A stretch of DNA of 64,000 nucleotides from Pseudooceanicola nanhaiensis (GCF_020171315.1 NZ_JAIUZP010000006.1:186001-250000); one strand, 5' to 3'. Shown: positions 8,149 to 17,952, counted from the stretch's first letter. Numbers and translations: made by a program. The notes: generated from the letters alone by a model not told the origin.

Positions 8149-8571
8149 TCAGTCGTCGCGGTGGACCTTCTCGCGGCGCTCGTGACGCTCTTGCGCCTCA
8201 AGGCTCATCGTCGCGATCGGGCGCGCATCAAGCCGTTTCAGCGAAATCGGCTCCCCGGTGACTTCACAGTACCCGTATTCCCCCTCGTCGATCCGGCGCA
8301 GCGCGGAGTCGATCTTGGACACCAGCTTGCGTTGACGATCGCGGGTGCGCAGCTCCAGAGCCCGGTCGGTCTCTTCGCTGGCGCGGTCTGCGATATCGGG
8401 GATATTGCGCGTGTTGCCCTGCAGGCCTTCAATCGTGTCGCGGCTTCCCGCGAGCAATTCTTCCTTCCAATTCAACAATTTGCGGCGGAAATACTCGACT
8501 TGCCGCTCATTCATGAAAGGTTCGTCTTCAGCCGGCCTATAGTCATCAGGCAGGAAAGTTTCGGCTTTCAT
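8149..8571 (-). CDS. dksA: DksA-family RNA polymerase-binding transcription factor
   Basis: 140-aa coiled-coil protein that binds the RNAP secondary channel and works with ppGpp on stringent-response promoters. The order is an N-terminal helix, a coiled coil (ERQVEYFRRKLLNWKEELL onward) with an acidic tip region (DIADRASEETDRA), and a C-terminal zinc-finger-like region. That region has only one Cys (YCEVTGEPI); the other three are replaced, as is usual in this lineage, so zinc binding is doubtful. ATG 8571 is chosen because AGGGAG lies just upstream; an ATG at 8589 would place that site inside the gene. Confidence 0.9.
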   Translation of the reverse strand: MKAETFLPDDYRPAEDEPFMNERQVEYFRRKLLNWKEELLAGSRDTIEGLQGNTRNIPDIADRASEETDRALELRTRDRQRKLVSKIDSALRRIDEGEYGYCEVTGEPISLKRLDARPIATMSLEAQERHERREKVHRDD

Positions 8572-9033
8572 CACAGGCTCCCTAGACATGGCCCTGGCCC
8601 ACCGACCTCACTTTGTCCATGGGCGAAGGCACCCCATGGGGGCAGCAGATAGCGGTTTCGTTCCGCCTTGTCACTACACAATCTCCCCCCGCCGAATGGC
8701 CCCGGAAAACCCGAGCCTGCAACGAATGCTTTGCCCGCAAGATGTGCGGAATTGCCAAAGTTGCTTATTTCAAAGGCGAAAGTGAGTTAAATCGGAGAAA
8801 ATACCGCCCGGGGATCGGGCAACGCGCGCCGGAAAGGACGCGTAATTTTTTGGCAGCAGCCCGCGCCAATTCGCTTGTCAAATGACATGCAAACCGTCGC
8901 CCACAACCCCTGCATGAAAATCAAAGCGTATCCGCATTAAGTGTTGATTTCCAAAGACCTACCGGGAAACTGCCGCCGCAGGTGGCCTTGGTCATCCAAT
9001 AGAAAGAAAGCAATTACGGAAGGGATACCGATT
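8572..9033. other. Divergent intergenic region dksA / VHL-like gene
   Basis: 462 nt with no supported gene. It must hold the promoters for dksA (leftward) and the VHL-like pair (rightward). I could not assign convincing -35/-10 pairs. The half nearest 9034 is relatively AT-rich. Short open frames here have no ribosome site and no recognisable sequence. Confidence 0.5.
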
Positions 9034-9885
9034 ATGGGTACCAGTTCCCGACAGGCGCGCAGCCCCCTGCTGCTTGCGCTTGCGGCCTGCCTTGCCACCC
9101 CGGTGGCGGCTCAACAATCCAACAGTTTCTACGGTGAAACCCGCGGCTGGTATGTCAGCGCGCAAACCACCAACGGCCGTTTCTCGGGCTGCGTGATGGA
9201 GCGTCCGCCGGTGGCGGGGCAGCTCGACATCCTGATGAAGCGCGAGAATGGCCAATGGTGGATCGCCGTGCCGACGCAGCTGCCCGAAGGCAGCCGCGCC
9301 ACGATCGACATGGACGTGGACAAGTATTCCAACGTCATGAACGGCACTGTGCAAAACGGGTTCCTCGCCGCGCCGATGACCCATGAGTGGGTCGAGACCA
9401 TCGGCCACGCGGACAGGATCACGCTCTACATGAACAGCAGGGCGAACGAGATCAGCGCGAGCGGCACCATGGCCGCGATCCAGAAGGTGGATGAATGCGC
9501 GATCAATTCCGGCCGGTCGCAGCAGGCCGCCGCGCCTGCGCCGCGCCCGATGCCTGCGCCAACGCCCGCACCGATGCCCATGCCGGTTCCCGTCCCGCAG
9601 CCCGCCGTGCTGGGGGCGAACTGCCCGGCGCCGGGCAGTTTCGTTTCGCCGAACATGCAGGACTGGGGCGACATCACCTTCGTGAACCGCGCCGGACAGC
9701 CGCTGACGGTCTACTGGCTCGACTATGCCGGTCAGCCGCAGGAGATGGGCCAAGTGCCTGCCGACTACCAGATGAAAATCCAGAGCATCGCCGGCCATTA
9801 TTTCGTGGCCACCGACGCCTCGCGCAGCTGCCACGGCGGCGCGATCGAAGTCCCCTTCGGAGAGACCTCCCATGACCTTCGTTAA
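9034..9885 (+). CDS. Secreted protein with C-terminal VHL-beta-like domain (1 of 2)
   Basis: 283 aa. The Sec signal peptide ends near ATPVAA|QQ (residue 26). A unique N-terminal domain (about 30-160) contains two Cys. A Pro/Ala/Met-rich linker (about 170-195) follows. The C-terminal domain reads FVNRAGQPLTVYWLDYAG, then IQSIAGHYFVATD. That order matches the beta domain of von Hippel-Lindau protein (FxNRSxxxVxVxWLxFxG, then SYxGHxWxFxD). Bacterial VHL-beta domains exist, but their role is not established as far as I know. AAGGGA precedes the ATG. The stop overlaps the next, paralogous gene by 14 nt. A periplasmic or extracellular binding role is inferred. Confidence 0.75.
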   Translation: MGTSSRQARSPLLLALAACLATPVAAQQSNSFYGETRGWYVSAQTTNGRFSGCVMERPPVAGQLDILMKRENGQWWIAVPTQLPEGSRATIDMDVDKYSNVMNGTVQNGFLAAPMTHEWVETIGHADRITLYMNSRANEISASGTMAAIQKVDECAINSGRSQQAAAPAPRPMPAPTPAPMPMPVPVPQPAVLGANCPAPGSFVSPNMQDWGDITFVNRAGQPLTVYWLDYAGQPQEMGQVPADYQMKIQSIAGHYFVATDASRSCHGGAIEVPFGETSHDLR

Positions 9886-10822
9886 GACCCTTCTTGCCGC
9901 GGCGCTTGCCCTGGCCCCGCTTCAGGCCTCTGCCTACGAATGGGGCCGCAGCCTCGGCTGGGTGCGCAACTGGGAAATCTACGTCAACGCCATGGGCGGC
10001 TGCCTTGCCGCGCGCGCCGGCGGCGATCCGGGCGAGATGCTGCTGCTGCACCTGCCGCCGGCAACCGGTTTCCAGCTTGCCTTCGTGGCCCATGAGCCTG
10101 ACGAAACCACGATCCCCGCCGAGATCCGCATCGGCAACTGGTCCCGGGCGCTGAACTTCTACGTGAGCGACGGCATGGCCTGGGAGGTCGCCGACCGCGA
10201 GATGCTGGAGCAGATCGCCAAGGGCGACGTGGCCTATCTCGAGTTCGAGACCTACACCGTCCGCTCCAGCCTCGCCGGGACCACCGCGGCCCTGCTGAAG
10301 ATGGAGGACTGCTGGGTTGAACTGGGCCGCGAGATCGGCGTGCCGGACATCAAGTCGTCCCGTGAATGGAACGCGCTGCAACAGGACCTTGCCGTGGTGA
10401 AGGCCGGTGCGGCCACGCCCGCGCCCGTGCAGCCTGCGCCCATGCGCCCTGCGCCGGTGATGCCGCTGCCCGGACCCGGGACTGACACGCCGCGGGACGA
10501 CCGCCCCTATCCCACGGTTCTGAGCATCGAGCCCGCGCCGCTGGCGTCCGAGGGCATCTGCCCCCTGCCCGGTTTCGTGAAATCGCCCGGCTCCAGCCAG
10601 CCCGCGACGGTCAGCTTCCGCAATACCTCGCCGCAGCCGCTCACGGTCTACTGGCTCGACTTCGAGGGCAAGACGATGGAGATGATGGCGCTTGCCCCCG
10701 GGGCCGAGCGCAACATCGACAGCTACACCGGCCACCGCTTCATCGCGCAGGACATGGCGGGCAAATGCCATGGCGGCGTGATGGAAGTCGCCGCCTATGG
10801 CGGCAGCTTCACCCTCGACTGA
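9872..10822 (+). CDS. Secreted protein with C-terminal VHL-beta-like domain (2 of 2)
   Basis: 316 aa, paralogue of the preceding gene and overlapping it, so the two are co-translated. The signal peptide ends near LQASA|YE (residue 21). The layout is the same: a 130-residue N-terminal domain with Cys residues, a Pro/Ala-rich linker, and a VHL-beta-like domain at the C-terminus (VSFRNTSPQPLTVYWLDFEG, then NIDSYTGHRFIAQD). This copy is the closer match to VHL: the W-L-D/N-F-x-G and S-Y-x-G-H-x-F blocks are both intact. A Cys before and after the domain (GICPLPG, GKCHGG) could pair in the periplasm. The function is unknown. Confidence 0.77.
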   Translation: MTFVKTLLAAALALAPLQASAYEWGRSLGWVRNWEIYVNAMGGCLAARAGGDPGEMLLLHLPPATGFQLAFVAHEPDETTIPAEIRIGNWSRALNFYVSDGMAWEVADREMLEQIAKGDVAYLEFETYTVRSSLAGTTAALLKMEDCWVELGREIGVPDIKSSREWNALQQDLAVVKAGAATPAPVQPAPMRPAPVMPLPGPGTDTPRDDRPYPTVLSIEPAPLASEGICPLPGFVKSPGSSQPATVSFRNTSPQPLTVYWLDFEGKTMEMMALAPGAERNIDSYTGHRFIAQDMAGKCHGGVMEVAAYGGSFTLD

Positions 10823-10936
10823 CCCTTCGGGTGGCGCGCTCGCGCCGCTTTGACCGCGCTTCCTCCCGGCGCCGCTTGCACAGGCGGCGCCGGAACTTTA
10901 TCCCCAGAGGGGAGAGGCAGGAGGGAGCAGCGCCGC

Positions 10937-11779
<843 letters not shown>

Positions 11780-11804
11780 TGCAGCGCGGCACGGAGCGGC
11801 GGGC

Positions 11805-13211
11805 ATGATCGGACCCCTGCGGCTGGTTCTGGCCGCGTCGCTCCTCGCGGCCCCGCTCGCGGGGTGTTCGGACCTGCCCGCAGGCAGCCTGCCCCCGGCC
11901 CGCGCGCCCTCGGCGCCGGCACAGCCGCTGCCCGCCATGAAGACCTTCGCCGCCACCTCGCCGGAACCGGCGCGGCGCTCCAACCGGGACATGGCGCGCG
12001 ATTTCCTCGACCTCAGTTTCGAGCTGGAATCGGGCCGCACCCTGCCGGTGATGACCCGGTTCGAAGGCCCGATCCGCGTGCGGCTGACGGGCGACGTGCC
12101 CAAGGGCATGGTGGGCGAGCTGGAGAATGTGCTGGGGCGGATGCGGACCGAGGCGAAGCTGGACATCGCCCGGACCGACAGCGCCGATGCGCAGGTCACC
12201 ATTCAGGCCGTCTCGGGCGATGAAATCCGCCGCTTCCTGCCGCAGGCCGCCTGCTTCGTGGTGCCCAACATCACCTCGCTGAAAGACTACCCCTCGGCCC
12301 GGCGCAAGGGGCTGACCGACTGGGCGCAGCTCACCACCCGGGAACACATGGCGATCTTCGTGCCCGCCGACGTGGCCCCGCAGGAGATGCGCGATTGCCT
12401 ACACGAGGAACTGGCGCAGTCGCTGGGCCCGCTCAACGATCTCTACCGCCTGCCCGACAGCGTCTTCAACGACGACAATATCCATACGGTTCTGACCGGG
12501 TTCGACATGCTGATGCTGCGGGTGACCTACGCGCCTGAATTGCACTCCGGCATGACGCGGGGCGAGGTGGCGGCCGTGCTGCCGGGCATCCTGCGCCGGA
12601 TCAACCCCGGCGGCGAGGCCGTGCCCTACGAGGGCCTCTCCACCACGCCGCGCGACTGGATCGACGCCGTGCAGGAGGCGCTTGGCCCCGGTGCGGGCCC
12701 CGGCGCACGCCAGCGGGCCGGACAGAAGGTGATCCAGATCGCCCGGCGCGAGGGCTGGCGCGACCATCGCCTCGCCTTCTCGCTCTATGTCTACGGGCGG
12801 CTGGTGCAGGGCAGTGATCCGGCCTCGGCCCGCGCCGCCTTCGAAACCGCGCGCGAGATCTGCGCCCGCAGCCCCGAAACCCGCATTCACGGTGCGTTTT
12901 CCTCGGCGCAGCTGGCGGCCCATGCCCTGACGCGAGGCGACGGGCAGCAGGCGCTCTCCTACTTAGAGGGCCAGCCCGAGCTGGCGCTGCAATACCAGAA
13001 CGCCGCCCTGCTCTCCTCGCTGCTGATGCTGCGGGCCGAGGCGCTGGACCAGCTGAACCGCCCGCAGGAGGCCGCGACCGTGCGGCTGGACAGCCTCGGC
13101 TGGGCGCGCTACGGCTTCGGCCCGGATTACGCGGTGCGCGAGAAGCTGAACGAAATCGCGGCGCTCAGCCCGCAGACCGTGACGCGGGTGGCACAGCCCG
13201 TGACGCCCTGA
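11805..13211 (+). CDS. DUF2927-like lipoprotein
   Basis: 468 aa. The N-terminal signal peptide ends in a lipobox (APLAGC), so the product is probably a lipoprotein. The central region contains CLHEELAQSLGPLNDLY and DSVFNDDNIHTVLTGFD, blocks I associate with the DUF2927 family; the HEE sequence is metallopeptidase-like but unproven. The C-terminal third is helical and repeat-like (AAFETAREICAR, GDGQQALSYLEGQPELAL), suggesting TPR-type repeats. It sits between the MoxR and CoxE-like genes on the same strand with short gaps, so it belongs to their envelope-associated operon. Confidence 0.75.
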   Translation: MIGPLRLVLAASLLAAPLAGCSDLPAGSLPPARAPSAPAQPLPAMKTFAATSPEPARRSNRDMARDFLDLSFELESGRTLPVMTRFEGPIRVRLTGDVPKGMVGELENVLGRMRTEAKLDIARTDSADAQVTIQAVSGDEIRRFLPQAACFVVPNITSLKDYPSARRKGLTDWAQLTTREHMAIFVPADVAPQEMRDCLHEELAQSLGPLNDLYRLPDSVFNDDNIHTVLTGFDMLMLRVTYAPELHSGMTRGEVAAVLPGILRRINPGGEAVPYEGLSTTPRDWIDAVQEALGPGAGPGARQRAGQKVIQIARREGWRDHRLAFSLYVYGRLVQGSDPASARAAFETAREICARSPETRIHGAFSSAQLAAHALTRGDGQQALSYLEGQPELALQYQNAALLSSLLMLRAEALDQLNRPQEAATVRLDSLGWARYGFGPDYAVREKLNEIAALSPQTVTRVAQPVTP

Positions 13212-13232
13212 CGGGGCCAGAGGAGGAACGGA

Positions 13233-13400
13233 ATGATCGTCTTGATTGGCGCCCTGATCGGCGCCCTCATCGGGGGCAGCCTCGCCGCGCGGCGCAAGGG
13301 CAAACGCGCCGACATTTTGCAATACGCCTTTGTCTATGCGATGATCTTTGCCGTGCTCGGCGTCTTCGCGACGATCTTCATCCACCGCATGTCCGTCTGA
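13233..13400 (+). CDS. 55-aa membrane peptide
   Basis: A small gene with a perfect AGGAGG site seven nt before its ATG, 21 nt after the DUF2927-like gene and 40 nt before the VWA gene. The peptide has two hydrophobic segments: IVLIGALIGALIGG (2-15), with Gly-rich spacing, and YAFVYAMIFAVLGVFATIFI (31-50). They are joined by a basic loop ARRKGKR. The topology is a helical hairpin with the basic loop in the cytoplasm. It may be a membrane anchor or subunit of the MoxR/VWA system; that is inferred from position. Confidence 0.7.
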   Translation: MIVLIGALIGALIGGSLAARRKGKRADILQYAFVYAMIFAVLGVFATIFIHRMSV

Positions 13401-13440
13401 CCGCGCCTCAGGGCCATCGGGCGGGACAGGGAGGCCCGCG

Positions 13441-14625
13441 ATGTTCATCCCCTTCTTCGAGAACCTGCGCAAGGCCGGCGTGCCGGTGTCGCTGCGCGAG
13501 TACCTTACCTTCCTCGAAGCGATGAAGGCGGGGCTGGCGACCTATGATGTCGAGGCCTTCTACTACCTCGGCCGCGCGTCCATGGTGAAGGACGAGCGCA
13601 ACATCGACAAGTTCGACCGCGCCTTCGCCGCCACCTTCGAGGGGCTGGAGCAGATCCCGCTGGAGCAGGTGCTGGAGGCGGTGGAACTGCCCGCCGACTG
13701 GCTGACCAAGATGGCGGAAAAGCACCTCTCGCCCGAGGAGCGGGCCGAGATCGAGGCGCTTGGCGGCTTCGACAAGTTGATGGAGACGCTGAAGAAGCGG
13801 CTGGAAGAGCAGAAGGGCCGCCACCAGGGCGGCAACAAGTGGATCGGCACCGCCGGCACCTCGCCCTTCGGCGCCTATGGCTACAACCCCGAGGGCATCC
13901 GCATCGGACAGGACAAGAGCCGACACCAGCGGGCGGTCAAGGTCTGGGACAAGCGCGAGTTCCGCAATTTCGACGACACGGTCGAACTGGGCACCCGCAA
14001 CATCAAGGTGGCGCTGAAGCGGCTGCGCAAATGGGCCCGCGACGGGGCGATGGACGAGCTGGACCTCGACGGCACGATCCGCGCCACGGCCGAACATGGC
14101 TACCTCGACGTGAAGACCCGGCCCGAGCGGCGCAATGCCGTGAAGGTGCTGCTCTTCATGGATGTGGGCGGCTCGATGGACCCGCATATCAAGGTGATGG
14201 AAGAGCTCTTCTCTGCCGCGCGGGCCGAGTTCAAGCACCTCGAATATTACTATTTCCACAACTGCCTCTACGAAGGGGTCTGGCGCGACAACCACCGCCG
14301 CTGGCAAGAGCAGACCCCCACCTGGGAGGTGCTGCGGACCTACGGCTCGGACTACAAGTGCATCTTCATCGGCGACGCCTCCATGAGCCCCTACGAAGTC
14401 GCCTATCCGGGCGGCGCGAACGAGCACTGGAACCCCGAGGCCGGGCAGGTCTGGCTGGAACGCGCCCGCGAGCAATGGCCCGCGTCTCTCTGGATCAACC
14501 CGGTGCCCGAGAAATACTGGGGCTACACCCAGTCGATCACCATGATCCGGGATATCTTCGAGGACCGGATGGTGCCGATGACCCTTCAGGGGCTGGAAGC
14601 GGGGATGCGGGAGCTGACCAAGTGA
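13441..14625 (+). CDS. CoxE-like VWA-domain protein
   Basis: 394 aa, MoxR partner type. The N-terminal half is helical (FIPFFENLRKAGVPVSLREY start). The C-terminal half is a VWA domain with the MIDAS-like motif MDVGGSMD (240-247). Gly replaces the first Ser of the canonical DxSxS, so metal binding may be altered. Other VWA blocks are EYYYFHNCLYEGVW and CIFIGDASMSPYE. The ATG at 13441 follows GGGAGG and starts the conserved N-terminus. With the MoxR ATPase it should form a chaperone pair that activates or assembles another protein. Confidence 0.85.
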   Translation: MFIPFFENLRKAGVPVSLREYLTFLEAMKAGLATYDVEAFYYLGRASMVKDERNIDKFDRAFAATFEGLEQIPLEQVLEAVELPADWLTKMAEKHLSPEERAEIEALGGFDKLMETLKKRLEEQKGRHQGGNKWIGTAGTSPFGAYGYNPEGIRIGQDKSRHQRAVKVWDKREFRNFDDTVELGTRNIKVALKRLRKWARDGAMDELDLDGTIRATAEHGYLDVKTRPERRNAVKVLLFMDVGGSMDPHIKVMEELFSAARAEFKHLEYYYFHNCLYEGVWRDNHRRWQEQTPTWEVLRTYGSDYKCIFIGDASMSPYEVAYPGGANEHWNPEAGQVWLERAREQWPASLWINPVPEKYWGYTQSITMIRDIFEDRMVPMTLQGLEAGMRELTK

Positions 14626-14665
14626 GGCCAGTTGCCTCCGGCGCCGTCCAGACCGGCTTCCCTGC

Positions 14666-15262
14666 ATGCCCCCCATGCCCCGCCACCGGGGGCGGCGCGT
14701 GATCGAGACCCCGCGCTGCCTCATCCGCCCGGTACAGGGCGGCGATGCGGTGGAGGTGATGGATTTCTACGATCGCAACCGTGCCCATCTCGCCCCGTGG
14801 GAGCCGCTGCGGGATAACGCCTTCTATACGCTCTCCGGCACGATCGCCCGGATCGGCGCCCAGAAAGCCGCCATGGACAGCGACCGCGCCCTGCATCTTC
14901 TGGCCTTCGGTCCAGACGGGCGCGTGCTGGCGATCTGCAACTTCGCCAATATCGTGCGCGGCGCGTTTCAGGCCTGCGCCCTAGGCTACGCCGTGGACGG
15001 CGCGACGCAGGGCACCGGGCTGATGACAGATGTGCTGCAGGCCGCCCTGCCCCATGCCTTCGGTCCGCTGGGGCTGCACCGGGTCATGGCCAACGTGATG
15101 CCGCGCAACACCCGGTCGCGCGCGCTGCTGGAGCGGATGGGCTTCGAACGCGAAGGGCTGGCGCGGGACTACCTCAAGATCGCGGGCCGATGGGAGGATC
15201 ACATCCTCATGGCGCTGATCGCCCCCGAAGACGATGCTCCCGCCGGGGCTGACCACGGGTGA
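14666..15262 (+). CDS. GNAT N-acetyltransferase (RimJ/RimL-like)
   Basis: Up to 198 aa. The GNAT fold is visible: IETPRCLIRPV as strand 1, an acetyl-CoA loop region near ALGYAVDGATQGTGLMTDVL, and the C-terminal RVMANVMPRNTRSRALLERM and GFEREGLARDYLKIAGRWEDH typical of ribosomal-protein N-acetyltransferases. Start choice is uncertain: ATG 14666 has no clear ribosome site, while GTG 14699 follows GGGGGCGG and begins right at strand 1. It lies 40 nt after the VWA gene and may be the last gene of that operon. The acceptor substrate is unknown. Confidence 0.8.
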   Translation: MPPMPRHRGRRVIETPRCLIRPVQGGDAVEVMDFYDRNRAHLAPWEPLRDNAFYTLSGTIARIGAQKAAMDSDRALHLLAFGPDGRVLAICNFANIVRGAFQACALGYAVDGATQGTGLMTDVLQAALPHAFGPLGLHRVMANVMPRNTRSRALLERMGFEREGLARDYLKIAGRWEDHILMALIAPEDDAPAGADHG

Positions 15263-15335
15263 ACCTGTCCTCCTCCGGGGAACGCAGGCCGCTTCCCGCG
15301 CGTTGAGCCGGTGAACAGGAACAAGGAGACATCCC

Positions 15336-15764
15336 ATGATCCGCAAAACGGGTTCTGCAAAATGGTCCGGTGGCCTCAAGGACGGCAAGGGCGAGATTTC
15401 GACCCAGTCGGGCGCGCTGACCTCCCAGCCCTATGGCTTCAACACCCGGTTCGAGGACAAGCCCGGCACCAACCCCGAGGAGCTGATCGGCGCGGCCCAT
15501 GCGGGCTGCTTCTCCATGGCGCTCTCCAACATCCTTGGCGAAAGCGATCTGGTGGCCGATGAGATCGCCACCAAGGCCACGGTGATGATGGAAAAGGGCG
15601 ACGCGGGCTTCTCGATCACCAAGATCCACCTCGACGTCTCGGCCAAGATCCCCGGCGCGACGGCCGAGCAATTCGCCGATGCCGCCCAGAAGGCCAAGGA
15701 GAACTGCCCGGTCTCCAAGGTGCTGGCGGGTGCCGAGATCACGATGGACGCAGTTCTGTCGTGA
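15336..15764 (+). CDS. osmC: OsmC-family peroxiredoxin
   Basis: 142-aa cytosolic thiol peroxidase acting on organic hydroperoxides. Two catalytic Cys occur in family positions: the peroxidatic one in LIGAAHAGCFSMALS (about residue 58) and the resolving one in KENCPVSKVLAG. The length is that of a stand-alone OsmC. AAGGAGA precedes the ATG, and a terminator follows the gene. It reads as a single gene. Confidence 0.92.
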   Translation: MIRKTGSAKWSGGLKDGKGEISTQSGALTSQPYGFNTRFEDKPGTNPEELIGAAHAGCFSMALSNILGESDLVADEIATKATVMMEKGDAGFSITKIHLDVSAKIPGATAEQFADAAQKAKENCPVSKVLAGAEITMDAVLS

Positions 15765-15826
15765 TCCTTCGCCGGTAGACATGCCGGTAGACATGGGGCC
15801 CTCGTGCTTGGGCCCACAGATTGAGC

Positions 15827-15864
15827 AAGGCCGATCTGCCCCACGCAGGTCGGCCTTCTTTATT
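15827..15864 (+). terminator. Terminator after osmC
   Basis: A 13-bp stem AAGGCCGATCTGC / GCAGGTCGGCCTT with one G-T pair, followed by CTTTATTTCC. It lies about 60 nt past the osmC stop. Confidence 0.7.
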
Positions 15865-15977
15865 TCCTCTCCCGCCTGCAAACAGACGCTGCCGTCTGTC
15901 CCGGCCTGACGGTGGCACCCTGATGCCATGACGCGAGTCAGCACCAGAGAACTGTCTTTTCCCCGTCAGAAGATCGC

Positions 15978-16853
15978 CTAATCCTCGAGCCGCGTCGTCG
16001 TGGATCGTGTCCTTTCGAGGTGCCGATACAACAGGATCGAGGCGATCTGGTTGTCCTCCCGCTCCAGCAGGTCGAGGACCTCCAGATGCTCGCCCACCGC
16101 CCGGGCCACGCCGTGGAACCCGTCCGACCGGTCGTAGATCAGAAGCCGCCGCATGTGGTTCTGCCGCCGGACCGCATCGACGAAGTAGCGGTTGCCCGAG
16201 GCCAGGGCGAGCCCCTCGTGGAAGGCTGCGTCCATCTCGAAAAGCCGGATCGAATCCCGCTGCTTCCAGTCGCTCTCGAGGAAGGCCCGGTGCTGTGCGC
16301 GGGTCTCGGCGATCCACTCCGGCGTCAGCTGGAACGCCGGGCACAGCAGCATCTGCGGCTCGATCACCATGCGGAAATCATAGCTTTCGCGCCGGGCCTG
16401 CGCGTCCCGGATGCCATCCAGAAACCGCCAGCCATAGCCCAGCTTGCGCTCCAGCACACCATAGGCCGCGAGACGTTCAAGGATACGGTTCGCCTCGTTC
16501 CGGCTGATCTCGTAGCGCCGCATGATCTCGGTCTCGGTGATCTCCTGTCCGAGGATATCGCGATGCCGGTCGTGGGAAATCCGCACCAACAGGTCGTCCT
16601 CGCGGGCGGCGGGCGGCTCCTCCGGCGGGCCTTCGGGCAGTTGGATCAGCTCGACGCCGCGGTTCTTCACCCGCCGCAGGTAGCCGTCGCCCGCCAACTG
16701 GTCGAGCACCGCCCGCACCGGGGTGCGCGACACCCGCAGGCGGTCCGCAAGGCGGCTCTCGACGATCCGGTCGCCCGGTTGCAACCCATCCTCGCGCAGC
16801 AGGCGCAGAACCCCGTCGAATACATCGTCGTGCAGTCTCGAAACACTTGCCAT
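15978..16853 (-). CDS. GntR-family (FCD-type) transcriptional regulator with a possible second winged helix
   Basis: 291 aa. The N-terminal GntR winged helix (about 5-70) contains LQPGDRIVESRLADRLRVSR and TPVRAVLDQLAGDGYLRRV. A second helix-turn-helix-like stretch follows at about 95-145 (ITETEIMRRYEISRNEANRI, then LERLAAYGVLERKLGYG). Then comes an FCD-like all-helical ligand domain (RMVIEPQMLLCP, EMDAAFHEGLALASGN, HLEVLDLLERED). Most FadR-type regulators have a single DNA-binding domain, so the middle segment is unusual. The likely ligand is an organic or amino acid. It has its own promoter. Targets are unknown; the purine locus next door is a candidate. Confidence 0.85.
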   Translation of the reverse strand: MASVSRLHDDVFDGVLRLLREDGLQPGDRIVESRLADRLRVSRTPVRAVLDQLAGDGYLRRVKNRGVELIQLPEGPPEEPPAAREDDLLVRISHDRHRDILGQEITETEIMRRYEISRNEANRILERLAAYGVLERKLGYGWRFLDGIRDAQARRESYDFRMVIEPQMLLCPAFQLTPEWIAETRAQHRAFLESDWKQRDSIRLFEMDAAFHEGLALASGNRYFVDAVRRQNHMRRLLIYDRSDGFHGVARAVGEHLEVLDLLEREDNQIASILLYRHLERTRSTTTRLED

Positions 16854-16918
16854 CGCCGCCTCCGCATGGCTTCAGCGCACGAACAAGAACAATCTACACC
16901 GGCGCCAACACGGCCCGG

Positions 16919-16947
16919 ATTGTATTCCTGTACAGTATCTGGCGCAA
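16919..16947 (-). promoter_or_regulatory. Sigma-70-like promoter of the GntR gene
   Basis: On the minus strand, TTGCGC, a 17-nt spacer and TACAAT lie about 65 nt upstream of the start. The spacer contains CTGTACAG, a possible autoregulatory dyad. Confidence 0.5.
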
Positions 16948-17043
16948 CGCGCTTTGGCCTGCCCTGTGCCCAAGGACGTAAGGGCAGGCTCTCGGGCGCC
17001 TGCATCATACTCAACCGGATGGCCGAGGATGGCCCGGGTCGGG

Positions 17044-17952
17044 TCAGCCCTGCTGGCTGTAGCTCAACTGCCGTGCAAGGCGGTTCATGTTGGCCACGAA
17101 CCGCTTTTGCAAGCGGCGGTCGCGCTTGTAGATCAGCGTGTAGCGCCGCGCGACCTCCGGCTCGCTGAGCGGCAGGCAGACCAGATCGGGCGGCAGCAGC
17201 CGCACTGTCGCGATCCGGGGCACGATGCCAAAGGCGCAGCCTGAGAGCACCTGCCCCATGAGGGTCTGATGGTAGTTCGTGGTGCTGATCGGCGCAAAGC
17301 GCAGGCCGTGGGCCAGCATCGTCCTCTCAGCACTGCGATAGGCCTCGGAGACATCGTTGTAGAGCGCGTAGGGCTGGCCTTCCAACTCTGCCCACTGGAC
17401 GGAGTCGCGGCTGGCCCAGGGGTGGCTGGCGGGCATGACCAGCGACAGCGGATCACCGAAAAGCGGTATCATGCCAAAGACTTCCGGGTCGTAGTGCCCC
17501 GCGCCGATGCCCGCGTCGGCCCGCTCTTCGCGCACGTAATCCTCCATCACGCGGCTTTCCACGTCGATCAGTTCCATGCGCAGGGCGGGCTCGCTCCGGT
17601 CCAGCTGGGCAAGCGCGCGCGGCAGCACCGAGGCCGAGATCGAGGGCACCGCCGCCAGCCGCAGCACCTGCCGCTTGGAGGCCACCACGTCGCGGATGTC
17701 ATCCTCGATCCGGGCGGCATTCACGAGGGCCACCTCGATCACCGGGAACAATTCGCGCCCCTTCGGGGTCAGCGTGACCGCCCGGGTCGAGCGATCGAAG
17801 AGCTTCACCCCCAGTTCGTCCTCCAGCTCCCGGATCGCGACCGAAAGGCCGGGCTGCGAGACGCCGCAGATCTCCGCCGCGCGGGTGAAGCTGCCGCTCT
17901 CTGCGAGCGCCCGGAAAAAAGCCAGATGGCGGATGTTCAGGAACGGCGTCAT
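17044..17952 (-). CDS. LysR-family transcriptional regulator
   Basis: 302 aa. The N-terminal winged helix is LRxxHLAFF-like (FLNIRHLAFFRALAESGSF), then AAEICGVSQPGLSVAIRELE, with ELGVKLFDRSTRAVTLTPKG as linker. The C-terminal co-inducer domain has two periplasmic-binding-protein-like lobes. It lies 42 nt downstream of the M20 amidohydrolase gene on the same strand. The divergently transcribed importer and adenine deaminase operon makes it the natural local regulator. The inducer is not known. Confidence 0.88.
   Translation of the reverse strand: MTPFLNIRHLAFFRALAESGSFTRAAEICGVSQPGLSVAIRELEDELGVKLFDRSTRAVTLTPKGRELFPVIEVALVNAARIEDDIRDVVASKRQVLRLAAVPSISASVLPRALAQLDRSEPALRMELIDVESRVMEDYVREERADAGIGAGHYDPEVFGMIPLFGDPLSLVMPASHPWASRDSVQWAELEGQPYALYNDVSEAYRSAERTMLAHGLRFAPISTTNYHQTLMGQVLSGCAFGIVPRIATVRLLPPDLVCLPLSEPEVARRYTLIYKRDRRLQKRFVANMNRLARQLSYSQQG

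Noticed and set aside
8613-8885. 90-codon open frame between dksA and the VHL-like genes
   Set aside because: No ribosome site, no recognisable sequence, and it lies where divergent promoters are expected.
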